Shown here: positions 42,334 to 50,977 of the stretch, in pieces | Layout: every line of letters starts with the position of its first letter | Numbering within the stretch: the first letter of the stretch is position 1 | NCBI GenBank assembly: GCA_023386155.1 | Contig: JAEWKH010000126.1 | Coordinates: 1 to 62,092, forward strand | Direction: 5' to 3' | Origin: Pseudomonadota bacterium | Lineage (GTDB): Bacteria; Pseudomonadota; Alphaproteobacteria; Rhizobiales; Beijerinckiaceae | Length of the DNA: 62,092 nucleotides | Translations under genes and position numbers: made by a program | Notes under the pieces: generated by a model | Databases searched by the model: none | Seen by the model: only the letters and a program-made list of their open reading frames with translations | Told to the model about the DNA's origin: nothing

Positions 42334-45300
42334 TCACACCGTCGCCGGCGCCGTGGTGGGCTCGATGTTGACCAGGAACGCCTTGTACTCAGGCGTCTCG
42401 ATATTGGCGTCCCCCACGAAAGGCGTGAGGGAGTTCGGCCCCCAGCCCTTCCGGGCCTGGCCCGTGAAGCCCCAGTGCAGCGGAATGCCGATCACATGAA
42501 CGGGCTTGCCGTCGCACATGAGGGGCTTGATGCGCTTCGTCACGACCGCCTTCGCCTTGACTTCGCCGCGCTTTGACCAGACGCGCACCCACGAGCCGGG
42601 CGTGATGCCCTTCTCGGCAGCGAGCTGTTCCGAGAGTTCCACGAAAAACTCCGGCTGGAGCGCCGCATTCACCGGATTGTGCTTCGTCCAGTAGTGGAAA
42701 TGCTCCGTCAGGCGGTAGGAGGTCGCCGCATAGGGGAACTCCTCGGAGGTCGCGAACTGCGCCACGTCGCTCTGGAAGATCCGCGCGACCGGATTGCCCC
42801 GGATCTTCGGAGCGACCACGTTGGCGATCGGGGCCTCGAACGGCTCGTAATGCACCGGGAATGGCCCATCGCGCATGAGGCCGCGGGCGAAGAGGCGCGA
42901 CACGCCCTCCTGGTTCATGATGAAGGGCCCCACCATATCGGGCGGAGCGTTCGGAGCGATGTCCGGCACATCGTAGCCGGACCATTTCGTCCCGTCCCAG
43001 GAGATCAGCCGGCGCGTCGGATCCCACGGGTTGCCCTGGAGGTCAGCCGAGGCGCGGTTGTACAGAATGCGCCGGTTGAGCGGCCATGAGAACGACCAGT
43101 TGGGATAGGCGCCCGTATCGTCCGGGTCCATGTTGTCCCGGCGCGCCATGTTGTTGCCGGCCTCGTTGAAGCAGCCGGAATAGATCCAGCAGCCGCACGC
43201 GGTCGTGCCATCGTCGCGCAGAACCGAGAAGTTGACGACCTGCTTGCCCTTCTCCAGCACCACCTTGGCCGGATCCGCCGGATCGTAGAGCGTCTCGACG
43301 GCATAGCCGTTGAGTTCCTTGGCGAGTTCCTCCGCCGTAGGCTCGTTCCGGTCCTGGTAGTTCCAGGTGAGGTTGAGGATCGGATCCGGGAAAGGCCCGC
43401 CCTCCTTCTCATATAGCGCGCGCAGACGAAGATAGATCTGCGCCATGATCCAGGTATCGTGCTTCGCCTCCCCCGGAGGGCTGCCGCCCGCCCAGTGCCA
43501 TTGCAGCCAGCGGCCCGAGTTGACGAGCGCGCCGTCATCCTCCGCAAAGCAGGTGGAGGGAAGCTGAAACACCTCCGTCTGGACCGTGGCGGGATTCACG
43601 TTGTTGTACTCGCCGTGGTTCTCCCAGAAACGAGCCGTCTCCGTCTCGAGGGGATCCATGATGACGAGCCATTTCAGCTTTGCCAGCGCCTCCGTGATCT
43701 TCTGCCTGTTCGGGAAGGCGAGCAGCGGGTTGAAGCCCTGGCAGAAATAGCCGGTCACCTGGCCCTGGTGCATCATCTCGAAGTAGCGCAGCACGTCGTA
43801 GGCCGGCACGTCGAGCTTGGGCAGGTATTGATAGGCGAAATCGTTCCCCGCCGTCGCCGCATCGCCCCACATCACCTTCTGGAAACTGACGAAGAACTTC
43901 TTGTAGTTCTGCCAGTAGCTGGTCTGGTTCGGACGCAGCGGCTTGAATGTCCGGCTCGACATGTAGGTCGTGAAGTCGGCCTCCCGCTCCACCGGAATGT
44001 TCAGGTAGCCCGGAATGAGGTTCGACATCAGGCCGATATCGGTCAGGCCCTGAATGTTCGAATGACCGCGCAGGGCATTCATGCCGCCGCCACGCACGCC
44101 GATATTGCCGAGGATGAGCTGCAGCATCGCCATGGAGCGGATGTTCTGCGATCCCTTGGAATGCTGAGTCCAACCGAGCGCATACATGGACGTCATGGTC
44201 TTGGTGGGCGACGAGCATTCCGCGATCATCCCGGCCACCTTCAGGAACTTGTCCTTCGGCGTCCCGCAGATGCGCTCGACCATCTCCGGCGTATAGGTCG
44301 CGACGTGAGCCTTGAGCATATTCCAGACGCAGCGCGGATTCTGCAGCGTTTCGTCGACGACCGCAAAGCCGTCCGGCCCGATCTCGTACTCCCAGGTCGA
44401 GCGATCGTAATCGCGCTTGCCCTCGTCATAGCCCGTGAACAGGCCGTCGTTGTAGGCGAATCCCTCCTTCACGATATAGCTGGCATTGGTGAAGGCCTTC
44501 ACATACTCCCACTGGATCTTGTCGTTCTGGATGCAGTAATTGATCACGCCAAGCAGAAACGCGATATCGGTACCCTGGCGGATGGGGGCATAGAAGTCGG
44601 CCACCGAGGCCGAGCGGGTGAAGCGGGGATCGACGACGATCAGCTTCGCGCCGCGATTGGCCTTGGCCTCCGTCACCCATTTGAAACCGCACGGGTGCGC
44701 TTCAGCGGCGTTGCCGCCCATGATGACGACGAGATCCGTGTTCCGGATATCCGTCCACGAGTTGGTCATCGCGCCACGACCGAAAGTTGGGCCCAGACTG
44801 GACACCGTGGGGCCGTGTCAAACGCGCGCCTGATTATCGAATGCGACGATTCCCGTGCTGCGGACGACCTTGTAGGTCAGCCAAGCGGTTTCGTTCGTGG
44901 TTGCCGAGGCGGCCAGGAAACCGACCGTGGTCCAGCGATTGACGGGAATACCGGCCCCGTTCGCGGCGATGAAGTTCGCATCCCGGTCGTCCTTGAGCAG
45001 CCGCGCGATGCGATCGAGCGCCTGCTCCCACGACACCCGCTCGAACTTGTCGGAGCCGGGCTTGCGGATCATCGGATATTTCAGCCGGGTTTCCGCCTTC
45101 ACGAAGTCCTTGAGCGCCGCGCCCTTCGGGCAAAGCGTCCCGCGGTTCGTCGGATGGTCCGCATCGCCTTCGATATGGATGATCTCGGCCGTTTCGCCTT
45201 TTCGAAGGTCGCCCTTCGAATACATGATGATGCCGCATGCGACCGAGCAATATGGGCAGGTATTGCGCGTTTCCATCGTGTTGGTCAGCTTGAAGGGCCT

Positions 45301-45411
45301 GACGGCCGCAACCTGTGCCGCTTCAAGCTCCGAGAACCCGAAGGCTCCCAACGTGGTCCCGGCAACACCCACGCCGGCGGCTTTGAGAAAGCCGCGTCGT
45401 GAGAGTTCCAT
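42334..45411 (-). CDS. fdoG: Formate dehydrogenase catalytic subunit, selenoprotein (U198)
   Basis: A single 1026-codon gene interrupted by an in-frame TGA at 44818-44820 that must be read as selenocysteine. The codons before it give IVAFDNQARV and those after it HGPTVSSLGPTFGRGAMTN, exactly the context of Sec196 in E. coli FdnG. The N-terminus is a Tat signal (MELSRRGFLKAAGVGVAG), then the [4Fe-4S] site CPYCSVACG with TLCPKGAAL, the molybdopterin domains and a C-terminal dinucleotide-binding domain (GSWVRVWSKRGEVKAKAVVT). Length agrees with E. coli (about 1015). The product oxidises periplasmic formate to CO2. ATG 45411 is preferred; GTG 45417 is better spaced from GGGAAGG and is an alternative. 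Confidence 0.97.
44780..44820 (-). promoter_or_regulatory. Bacterial SECIS element in fdoG
   Basis: Directly after the UGA the message reads CACGGCCCCACGGTGTCCAG, TCTGGGCCCAACTTTCGG. A hairpin can form with the CCA/TGG upper stem and a GUC-containing apical loop about 20 bases from the UGA. This matches the position and GU-rich loop of the SECIS in E. coli fdnG and fdhF. SelB binds this loop to recruit Sec-tRNA. Confidence 0.8.
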
Positions 45412-45773
45412 GTTCACGATAACCTTCCCTGTGTTTTGCACCGCAGCAATGTCTTTTTATGCATCTAGAGTAGTTTCGAACATTTCTAGTGTCAAACTTG
45501 GCACGGCCGTCATGAAATCTAGCTTGGTTATTTGCCACCCGGTTCCGGAGGCTTGACGAAATCTGGTTGCGAGCCACAATGAGACCGTGTCCGCCACAGC
45601 TGCTCCCGCGTTGCGGGGCCATGCCGATTGCGCTTCCCTCCTGTCCTGCGAAGCAGAACACATTCGCGTGATCGCGGACGCATCTGTCCACCCTATTCCC
45701 ACTCACTCAGGCGCCGGAACGGTGCGTGGCGTCGCTGCGTGCCGGGGCCAGGCCTCATGCTGGAGTTCCTGCC
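45412..45773. other. Divergent regulatory region between fdoG and the transglutaminase-like gene
   Basis: These 362 bases hold no gene and should contain the formate dehydrogenase promoter. Near the operon, CTAGA (45465-45469) and TCTAG (45485-45489) form an interrupted inverted repeat in a locally AT-rich stretch. No obvious FNR box (TTGAT-N4-ATCAA) is present. No clear promoter is visible for the gene at 45774. Confidence 0.4.
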
Positions 45774-46865
45774 ATGACGACACGTCGCGATATCCTGCTG
45801 TCCGGCGCCGCATTCTCGGCGGCGCTCGCGCTTCCCAAACGCGGCTTTACGGCTCCATTCCCGGCGGATTCATGGCGGCGCTTCGATGTGGTCACCACAT
45901 TGGAGGTCACGTCGCCGGCCGGACGCGCGCAGGCGTGGCTTCCGCTGGCCGGTTTCTCCGATGACGCGTGGGCGCGGGCGGAGGGCAACACCTGGCAGAC
46001 GAACGCCTCATCGGCCCAGGTGGTGGAAGACGCGACTTATGGCGCGAAGATCCTGCATGCAACCTGGGACGAAGGAACGGTCTCGCCGTTCATCGCGGTG
46101 ACGAGCCGCTTCGCCACGCGCGACCGGCACAACGACCTCTCCGGGAACGGCGGCGCGCCTCCGCTGAGCGATCAAGAGCGCAAGATCTATCTGGCTCCCA
46201 CGGCTCTGATGCCCACCGACGGAGCGGTCAAGGCGCTCTCCGACAGGATCACCACGGGGGCCGACGGAGAAGTCGCGACGGTGCGCGCGATCTACGAATG
46301 GATGGTCGAGAACACCTTCCGGCGCGCGTCGACGCGCGGATGCGGCGAGGGCGATGTCGCGGCAATGCTGCAGTCGAGAGACTTCGGCGGCAAATGCGCC
46401 GACCTGAACGGCCTGTTCGTCGCCCTCGTGCGCGCCGCCGGTCTGCCGGCCCGCGACATTTACGGTGTGCGGGTGGCACCTTCGAAGCTCGGGTACAAGA
46501 GCCTCGGCGCCAACTCCCCTACCATCACGAAGGCGCAGCATTGCCGGGCGGAGGTCTATCTGACCGGCCACGGCTGGGTTGCGATGGACCCGGCCGACGT
46601 GCGCAAGGTGATGCTCGAGGAGCGTCCCGAGGGCCTTCCGCTGGACGCTCCCGAAGTCGCCGCCGCACGCAGGATGCTGTTCGGGTCATGGGAGGGGAAC
46701 TGGCTCCCCTACAACACGGCGCATGATCTCGATCTTCCCGAGGCGAAAGGCCCCGCCGTGGGCTTCCTCATGTATCCGCAAGTCGAAACCGCGGCGGGGC
46801 GGCTCGAATGCCTTCAGCCCGAGACGGTGAAATACAATATCACGGCGACCGAGGTCACCGCCTAG
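45774..46865 (+). CDS. Exported transglutaminase-like protein
   Basis: A 363-residue protein with an apparent Tat signal (MTTRRDILLSGAAFSAALAL) and a transglutaminase-core domain. The catalytic triad is readable: Cys in FGGKCADLNGLFVALVRAAG, His in ITKAQHCRAEVYL and Asp in WVAMDPADV. The N-terminal 130 residues form a beta-rich domain (RRFDVVTTLEVTSPAGRAQA). Bacterial members act as peptidases or in cell-wall and glutathione-related processing; the substrate here is unknown. It is divergent from fdoG and convergent with the DUF2478 gene 11 bases away. Confidence 0.85.
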   Translation: MTTRRDILLSGAAFSAALALPKRGFTAPFPADSWRRFDVVTTLEVTSPAGRAQAWLPLAGFSDDAWARAEGNTWQTNASSAQVVEDATYGAKILHATWDEGTVSPFIAVTSRFATRDRHNDLSGNGGAPPLSDQERKIYLAPTALMPTDGAVKALSDRITTGADGEVATVRAIYEWMVENTFRRASTRGCGEGDVAAMLQSRDFGGKCADLNGLFVALVRAAGLPARDIYGVRVAPSKLGYKSLGANSPTITKAQHCRAEVYLTGHGWVAMDPADVRKVMLEERPEGLPLDAPEVAAARRMLFGSWEGNWLPYNTAHDLDLPEAKGPAVGFLMYPQVETAAGRLECLQPETVKYNITATEVTA

Positions 46866-46876
46866 CATCGGCCTCA

Positions 46877-47458
46877 TCAGCAGGATACATCTTCCGGGGC
46901 GGATGAAGCAGGGTCCATGCAGGCAAGGCACCAGGCTTCGATCTGCTCCGGATCCGCATCGAGCTGCACGAAATCCGCCCCCGCGAAAGCGCACCATTCC
47001 GGCACGAGGTCCCTGCCGACGGCGATCAGCACGGGAAGACCCGTCGCGATGGCCGTGGCGATCTCGGTCCGTAACCCTCGTCCCGCTGCCTCCTGGCGGC
47101 CGAAGCGGTTGACGAGCAGGATGTCGGGCTCCCCCTCGATGGTAGCCCGCAGCCACCCTCCGGCCTGAGCCAGGCTGGACGTGTCGAGGCGGCATCCACG
47201 CGTGCCGCTCCCCCGCATTTCGAAAGCCTGGATCCTGCACCCGGTTTCGATATCTTCGAGAAACAACGTTCCGCAGTGTCTGGCATCGCCAGACCGCCCG
47301 TCCTGAAGAAGGCCGCCCGCGCGCAATCCTCTGGACTTCAAGGAATGGACGACTTGGCGCAGAACCCCGTCAGGGCGAGATTCTCGATCGAAGACGACGA
47401 CACCGATCCGGTTCCCGGTCAAAGACACTCTCCAGCAACAGAGCTTCACGCTGGCCAC
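46877..47458 (-). CDS. DUF2478 family protein (molybdenum-associated)
   Basis: A 193-residue protein starting MASVKLCCWRVSLTGNRIGV. DUF2478 features are the LFLEDIETGCRIQAFEMRG block, GCRLDTSSLAQAGGWLRATI, the very conserved ILLVNRFGRQEAAGRGLRTE and GLPVLIAVGRDLVPEWCAFA. The family resembles a P-loop fold without a visible Walker A here and tends to occur beside molybdate transport or molybdoenzyme genes. Its place next to a molybdenum- or tungsten-dependent formate dehydrogenase fits. The C-terminus has three cysteines in the last 20 residues. Confidence 0.75.
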   Translation of the reverse strand: MASVKLCCWRVSLTGNRIGVVVFDRESRPDGVLRQVVHSLKSRGLRAGGLLQDGRSGDARHCGTLFLEDIETGCRIQAFEMRGSGTRGCRLDTSSLAQAGGWLRATIEGEPDILLVNRFGRQEAAGRGLRTEIATAIATGLPVLIAVGRDLVPEWCAFAGADFVQLDADPEQIEAWCLACMDPASSAPEDVSC

Positions 47459-47462
47459 AAAC

Positions 47463-47563
47463 TAGCGCATCGTGCGAAAAAGTGGACCCGGTTTGTCGCA
47501 CTCAACGATGCGCTCTTCATAGAGCGGAGCATCGTGCGGAAAGGTACATTGGATCCGATGCTC
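47463..47563. repeat. REP-like palindromic element
   Basis: The sequence begins TAGCGCATCGTGCGAAAAAG and runs through AGTGGACCCGGTTTGTCGCA, CTCAACGATGCGCTCTTCAT and AGAGCGGAGCATCGTGCGG. It is nearly identical to the inner part of the 28360-28574 element. Inverted ATCGTGCG/CGCACGAT-type arms and the AGAGCG hinge are shared. It starts 5 bases upstream of the DUF2478 start, so it probably occupies that gene's promoter region. Confidence 0.8.
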
Positions 47564-48010
47564 AGAAGACGAAAAAATCGGCGCGAGCCACGCGAAGTGC
47601 GATTTCGATGGCACGCCAGATAAGAGGGACACCGAGAATCATCTTGCGCGATGAGCGCGACTGTTCACGAGCCATGCTGTCATTAAAGCCTGCGATCAAA
47701 CTCGTTTGATTCTACAGGCCTCATCCCGATACGGACAGAACATTTGGAACTGCGCGCTGAATTCAGAAAATCATTCTCGTTCTCTTCCATCCTGCGCGAT
47801 GAACATCCTAGAATTGATGCATGGCGCATAGTTCATCGCAAGAACCCGGATCCTGTTTTTTGCACGATGCGCTAAGGTTGTTTTTCTTGTTGGAATCATC
47901 TCTTCTCTTTGGCTTGCCGAATTTTCTGTCGGCGAACCGGCGCCACCTCTCTGAAAAAGGCTCGAACGCGTCGGATGTGAGAGTTGGCCCCGTTTCTCAC
48001 GGCCGATGCT
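47564..48010. other. AT-richer intergenic region with a second REP fragment
   Basis: No gene is supported in these 447 bases, which are clearly lower in GC than their surroundings. A shortened REP copy lies at 47833-47875, ending TTTTTTGCACGATGCGCTAA. The remainder shows no repeats or credible frames and looks like eroded DNA between two REP elements. Confidence 0.5.
47833..47875. repeat. Truncated REP-like fragment
   Basis: AGAACCCGGATCCTGTTTTT followed by TGCACGATGCGCTAA matches the right arm of the REP-like elements at 20417 and 28360. The left arm is decayed, leaving only TTCATCGCA. Confidence 0.55.
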
Positions 48011-48904
48011 TCAACGCCGCCAGTTGACGACGGCGACTCCGAGAAGGGCCAGGATCCCGCCGATGGCACCGAGCACGGTCGGCACCTCGCCGAGCCAGAG
48101 GAAGCCGAGCAGGGTCGCGACAGGCGGAACGCAATACATGAAGTTCGATGCGCGGCTTGCCGGCAGGCGCGACAGGGCGATGGCCCATGTGCCGTAGGCG
48201 ATAAGGCTCGGGACGAGCCCGAGATAGATCACGGCCTGAATGCCCTGCACCGGCGCGGCGGTGAACTGGACGGCGCCGCCGGGCAGCCAAGGAGCAAGGA
48301 CGAGAGCGCCGAGCACCATGTTCCACGCCGAGACCGTCAGCGGCTTGTGCCGGGCGAAGAGCGGCTTCTGGACGACCGTCGTCACGGAGTTGCAGAGCGC
48401 CGCGCCGAGAATGAGCAGGGCTCCGGTATCGAGGCGCACTCCCTCGCCTTCGCCCAGGGCGATGAGGCCGATGCCCGCGAACGACAGGGCGGTTCCGATC
48501 CAGGCGCGGGCGCTGAAGCGCTCGCCCAGCACGAGCATCGCGAGACCCGCCGTCATGATGGGGTTCGTGTTGATGATGAAGCTTGCCGCTCCGGCCGAGA
48601 CGGTCATCTCGCCCATGTTGAGAAGGGCCGTGTAGAGACCGACGAACAGGACGCCGCCGACCGCCAGGCGGAGGAAGTCGGGGAGCGTCGGCCATGCCGG
48701 TCGCGTGACGGCAAGAAAGAGCGCAGCCGGGACGGCGGCAACGGCGAACCGCAGCGCTCCGAGCTCGATTGGGCCGAATGCCTGCAAGCCGGCCCGAATG
48801 GCCGGAAAAGCCGAAGCCCAGGCCAGGATCGTGACAATGACCGCGGCAGCGGTCACGCCGTCGAAGGGCTTGGTTGCGGGAGGATGGGCGGCACCGATGC
48901 TCAT
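48011..48904 (-). CDS. EamA/DMT-family exporter
   Basis: A 297-residue inner-membrane protein with ten hydrophobic segments in two EamA repeats. The first repeat has WASAFPAIRAGLQAFGPIEL and INTNPIMTAGLAMLVLGERF, the second VTTVVQKPLFARHKPLTVSA and YCVPPVATLLGFLWLGEVPT. Members export small metabolites or amino acids. It is divergently arranged with a LysR gene 86 bases away, a standard regulator-exporter pair. The start at 48904 is preferred over Met 48970. Confidence 0.9.
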   Translation of the reverse strand: MSIGAAHPPATKPFDGVTAAAVIVTILAWASAFPAIRAGLQAFGPIELGALRFAVAAVPAALFLAVTRPAWPTLPDFLRLAVGGVLFVGLYTALLNMGEMTVSAGAASFIINTNPIMTAGLAMLVLGERFSARAWIGTALSFAGIGLIALGEGEGVRLDTGALLILGAALCNSVTTVVQKPLFARHKPLTVSAWNMVLGALVLAPWLPGGAVQFTAAPVQGIQAVIYLGLVPSLIAYGTWAIALSRLPASRASNFMYCVPPVATLLGFLWLGEVPTVLGAIGGILALLGVAVVNWRR

Positions 48905-48990
48905 GGGGATACTCACGAAGGAATGGCGGGGCGACAATCCTGCGGACCGAGCTGATTGACAATCGAACAATTAGGCAGTCAGCTGTGCGT

Positions 48991-49911
48991 ATGAGTCACA
49001 GCTCTGTGCCCCTGCCGCCCCTCGACGCCCTGCGCGCCTTCGAGGCCGCCGCCCGCCTCGGAAGCTTCTCCGCGGCGGCGAACGACCTCCACCTCACCCA
49101 TGGCGCCATCAGCCGCCAGGTCGCCAAGCTCGAGCATTGGCTCGGGGAAAGGCTGTTCGACCGTCAGGCGCGGGGCGTCGCCCTGACCCCGCAGGGACAG
49201 CGCCTCCATCAGCGGACCAGCGAGGCCTTCGCGCTGATCGCCGACAGCTCCGACCGGTGGATCGAGCGGCGCGGCGCGGCCATCGTCCGCCTGACATCGA
49301 TCCCGTCGGTCAGCAGCCTCTGGCTCATGCCGCGCCTGAAAGCCTTCGAGGAGGGCGATCCTTCCCTGCGGGTGGAGTTCGTGGTCGAGCACCGCAACAT
49401 CGATCTCGACGCGGAGGGGATCGACCTGGCCATCCGCTGCGGCCGCGGAAGCCTGCCGGGACGTGTCTCCGTGCGCCTTTTCGAGGAGCATTGCTTTCCG
49501 ATCGCATCGCCCGCCCTGGCGAGTTCTCTCGGCGCCGGTGCTCCGGAGCGGATCCTGGACTACCCGCTCGTGCACGATTCCGACGCGTCGGGATGGCGGG
49601 CCTGGTTTGCCGCTCAAGGCATGGATTACCGCCCTCGCCTGCAGGATCGCCGCTTCGAAGACTACAACCTCGTGCTCGATGCCGCCGCGCACGGCCTGGG
49701 TGTCGCCCTGGCCCGCCCGCCGCTCGCCGGCGAGGCGCTGCGCACCGGGCGTGTCGTCGCGGTGGATCCGCGCACGGCTCTCAATCCCGTGTCATACTGG
49801 CTCGACCGGCCGCAAAGCCGCCTGCGCCCATCGGCGGCGGAACTCGCCCGGCGGATCATGAGAGAGGCAGGGCTCGAACGGTCTAAGGCCGAGGCATTCT
49901 TGAAGGTATAG
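48991..49911 (+). CDS. LysR-family regulator (GcvA-like)
   Basis: A 306-residue regulator with an N-terminal winged helix (LDALRAFEAAARLGSFSAAA, LTHGAISRQVAKLEHWLGER, LFDRQARGVALTPQGQRL). A LysR substrate domain follows with SIPSVSSLWLMPRLKAFEEG, EGIDLAIRCGRG and AHGLGVALARPPLAGEAL. It is closest to the GcvA group. The ATG at 48991 is favoured because upstream codons are not conserved-looking. It probably controls the divergent DMT exporter. Confidence 0.92.
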   Translation: MSHSSVPLPPLDALRAFEAAARLGSFSAAANDLHLTHGAISRQVAKLEHWLGERLFDRQARGVALTPQGQRLHQRTSEAFALIADSSDRWIERRGAAIVRLTSIPSVSSLWLMPRLKAFEEGDPSLRVEFVVEHRNIDLDAEGIDLAIRCGRGSLPGRVSVRLFEEHCFPIASPALASSLGAGAPERILDYPLVHDSDASGWRAWFAAQGMDYRPRLQDRRFEDYNLVLDAAAHGLGVALARPPLAGEALRTGRVVAVDPRTALNPVSYWLDRPQSRLRPSAAELARRIMREAGLERSKAEAFLKV

Positions 49912-50005
49912 GCAGCCTTCAGGCTATCATCGGCCCGGATGAGAAAGGCTGTCTCTGGAGGAGCGCGTCGTGCAGATCTTCCGGCTCCGGACGGTGCCCC
50001 AAGGA

Positions 50006-50299
50006 CTATGAGAGAGAGCCTGTCTCGCTTCTCTGCGGGATGGCGCGCTTCGCCTTGGTGAGCCACAGGGCCGCCTGTTCGTGCCGCCAGTCCAGCCGCA
50101 GGGCGCACCTGAAATCGTCGACGGCCTGCTCGTACCGGCCGAGGGAGAGCAGGATCCGGCCGCGGATCAGGTGAAACCGGACGGAATGGGGCTGGCTGGC
50201 CTTGACGAATCCAGGAAGGGAAAAGCGTCGGCTCCAAAACGGCACGAAGCCTGAAAGCGGCCACTTCGGTGCGTCGATGCTGTTTCGAGCGTCAGGCAT
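50006..50299 (-). CDS. Short TPR-containing protein
   Basis: A 97-residue protein whose only recognisable element is one TPR-like helix pair, VRFHLIRGRILLSLGRYEQA with VDDFRCALRLDWRHEQAALW. The N-terminal 40 residues are basic and aromatic (PKWPLSGFVPFWSRRFSLPG). Met at 50317 would add six residues; neither start has a strong ribosome binding site, though GGGA precedes 50299. It could be a remnant of a larger TPR protein. Confidence 0.5.
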   Translation of the reverse strand: MPDARNSIDAPKWPLSGFVPFWSRRFSLPGFVKASQPHSVRFHLIRGRILLSLGRYEQAVDDFRCALRLDWRHEQAALWLTKAKRAIPQRSETGSLS

Positions 50300-50317
50300 T
50301 GTTTTTTCCCAAGGCAT

Positions 50318-50977
50318 CCCGGCTTCGACCGGTCGAGTTCGGCCAAGCAGGACGGCCTTCTTTCGTCTCCTTGGAAAATGGCATCGCTCTTCCTCAGCGG
50401 AAATCGGAGGAGCGCAAAGCTTGTCGAAAAAACGCAGATTTCGCAGATCTCCTTAGGTAATACCCATCGGCGAAAACGCCGAAGGGACCCGAGAGATGAC
50501 CAGCGTGTCAGGAAGAAACGCGATGCGACCTGAACCGAAGACAGGGAATGTAACGCCGCCCAAGCAGCAAAACGTCCCGAGTGCCGGCTGCCACTCCTGA
50601 CCTGCCCGAGGCCGACTGTACCATAACGGCATCGCTAAATATTAAGTTGAATACTCCTCAGTAAATGCAACTTATGAGAGCATAACATGCCCACCGGTAA
50701 GCTCTGCTCATCTCGTGATCGACGCCCAACCGATCCAGCGTCCCTTGCGTCATGCCGCCAAAAGCGCCATGATATTACAAAGCAACGCGTTATCCGACCT
50801 GTCGACAGGTGCCAGACATCTCAGGAGTTTCGAGATCTTGAATTCCGACCGAAACGTGAACGGAGCCAAGCCAAGGAACTTGCGAATCGAGTATGCAGCA
50901 TCAGCACGCCCCGGCATCCTCCGACCTCGCCCGGTTGAGAGGATCTCAGGCCGCGCACGGTCGGGGATGGCGTAAAG
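50318..50977. other. 660-base region without a supported gene
   Basis: No frame on either strand has a ribosome binding site with protein-like composition. The part 50600-50900 is relatively AT-rich (for example CTAAATATTAAGTTGAATAC) and likely holds the promoter of the AraC tandem genes, which begin at 50978. Confidence 0.45.

Noticed and set aside
44806..44820. Frameshift or nonsense mutation splitting fdoG
   Set aside because: Both halves are in the same frame, the stop is TGA at the known Sec position and a SECIS-like hairpin follows. The needed Sec genes are adjacent, so recoding is the better explanation.
43459..45402. Open frame of 647 codons on the plus strand opposite fdoG
   Set aside because: Antisense shadow of a GC-rich conserved gene, without family motifs. 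The similar long frames opposite selB, selA, the ABC ATPase and the autotransporter were dismissed for the same reason.
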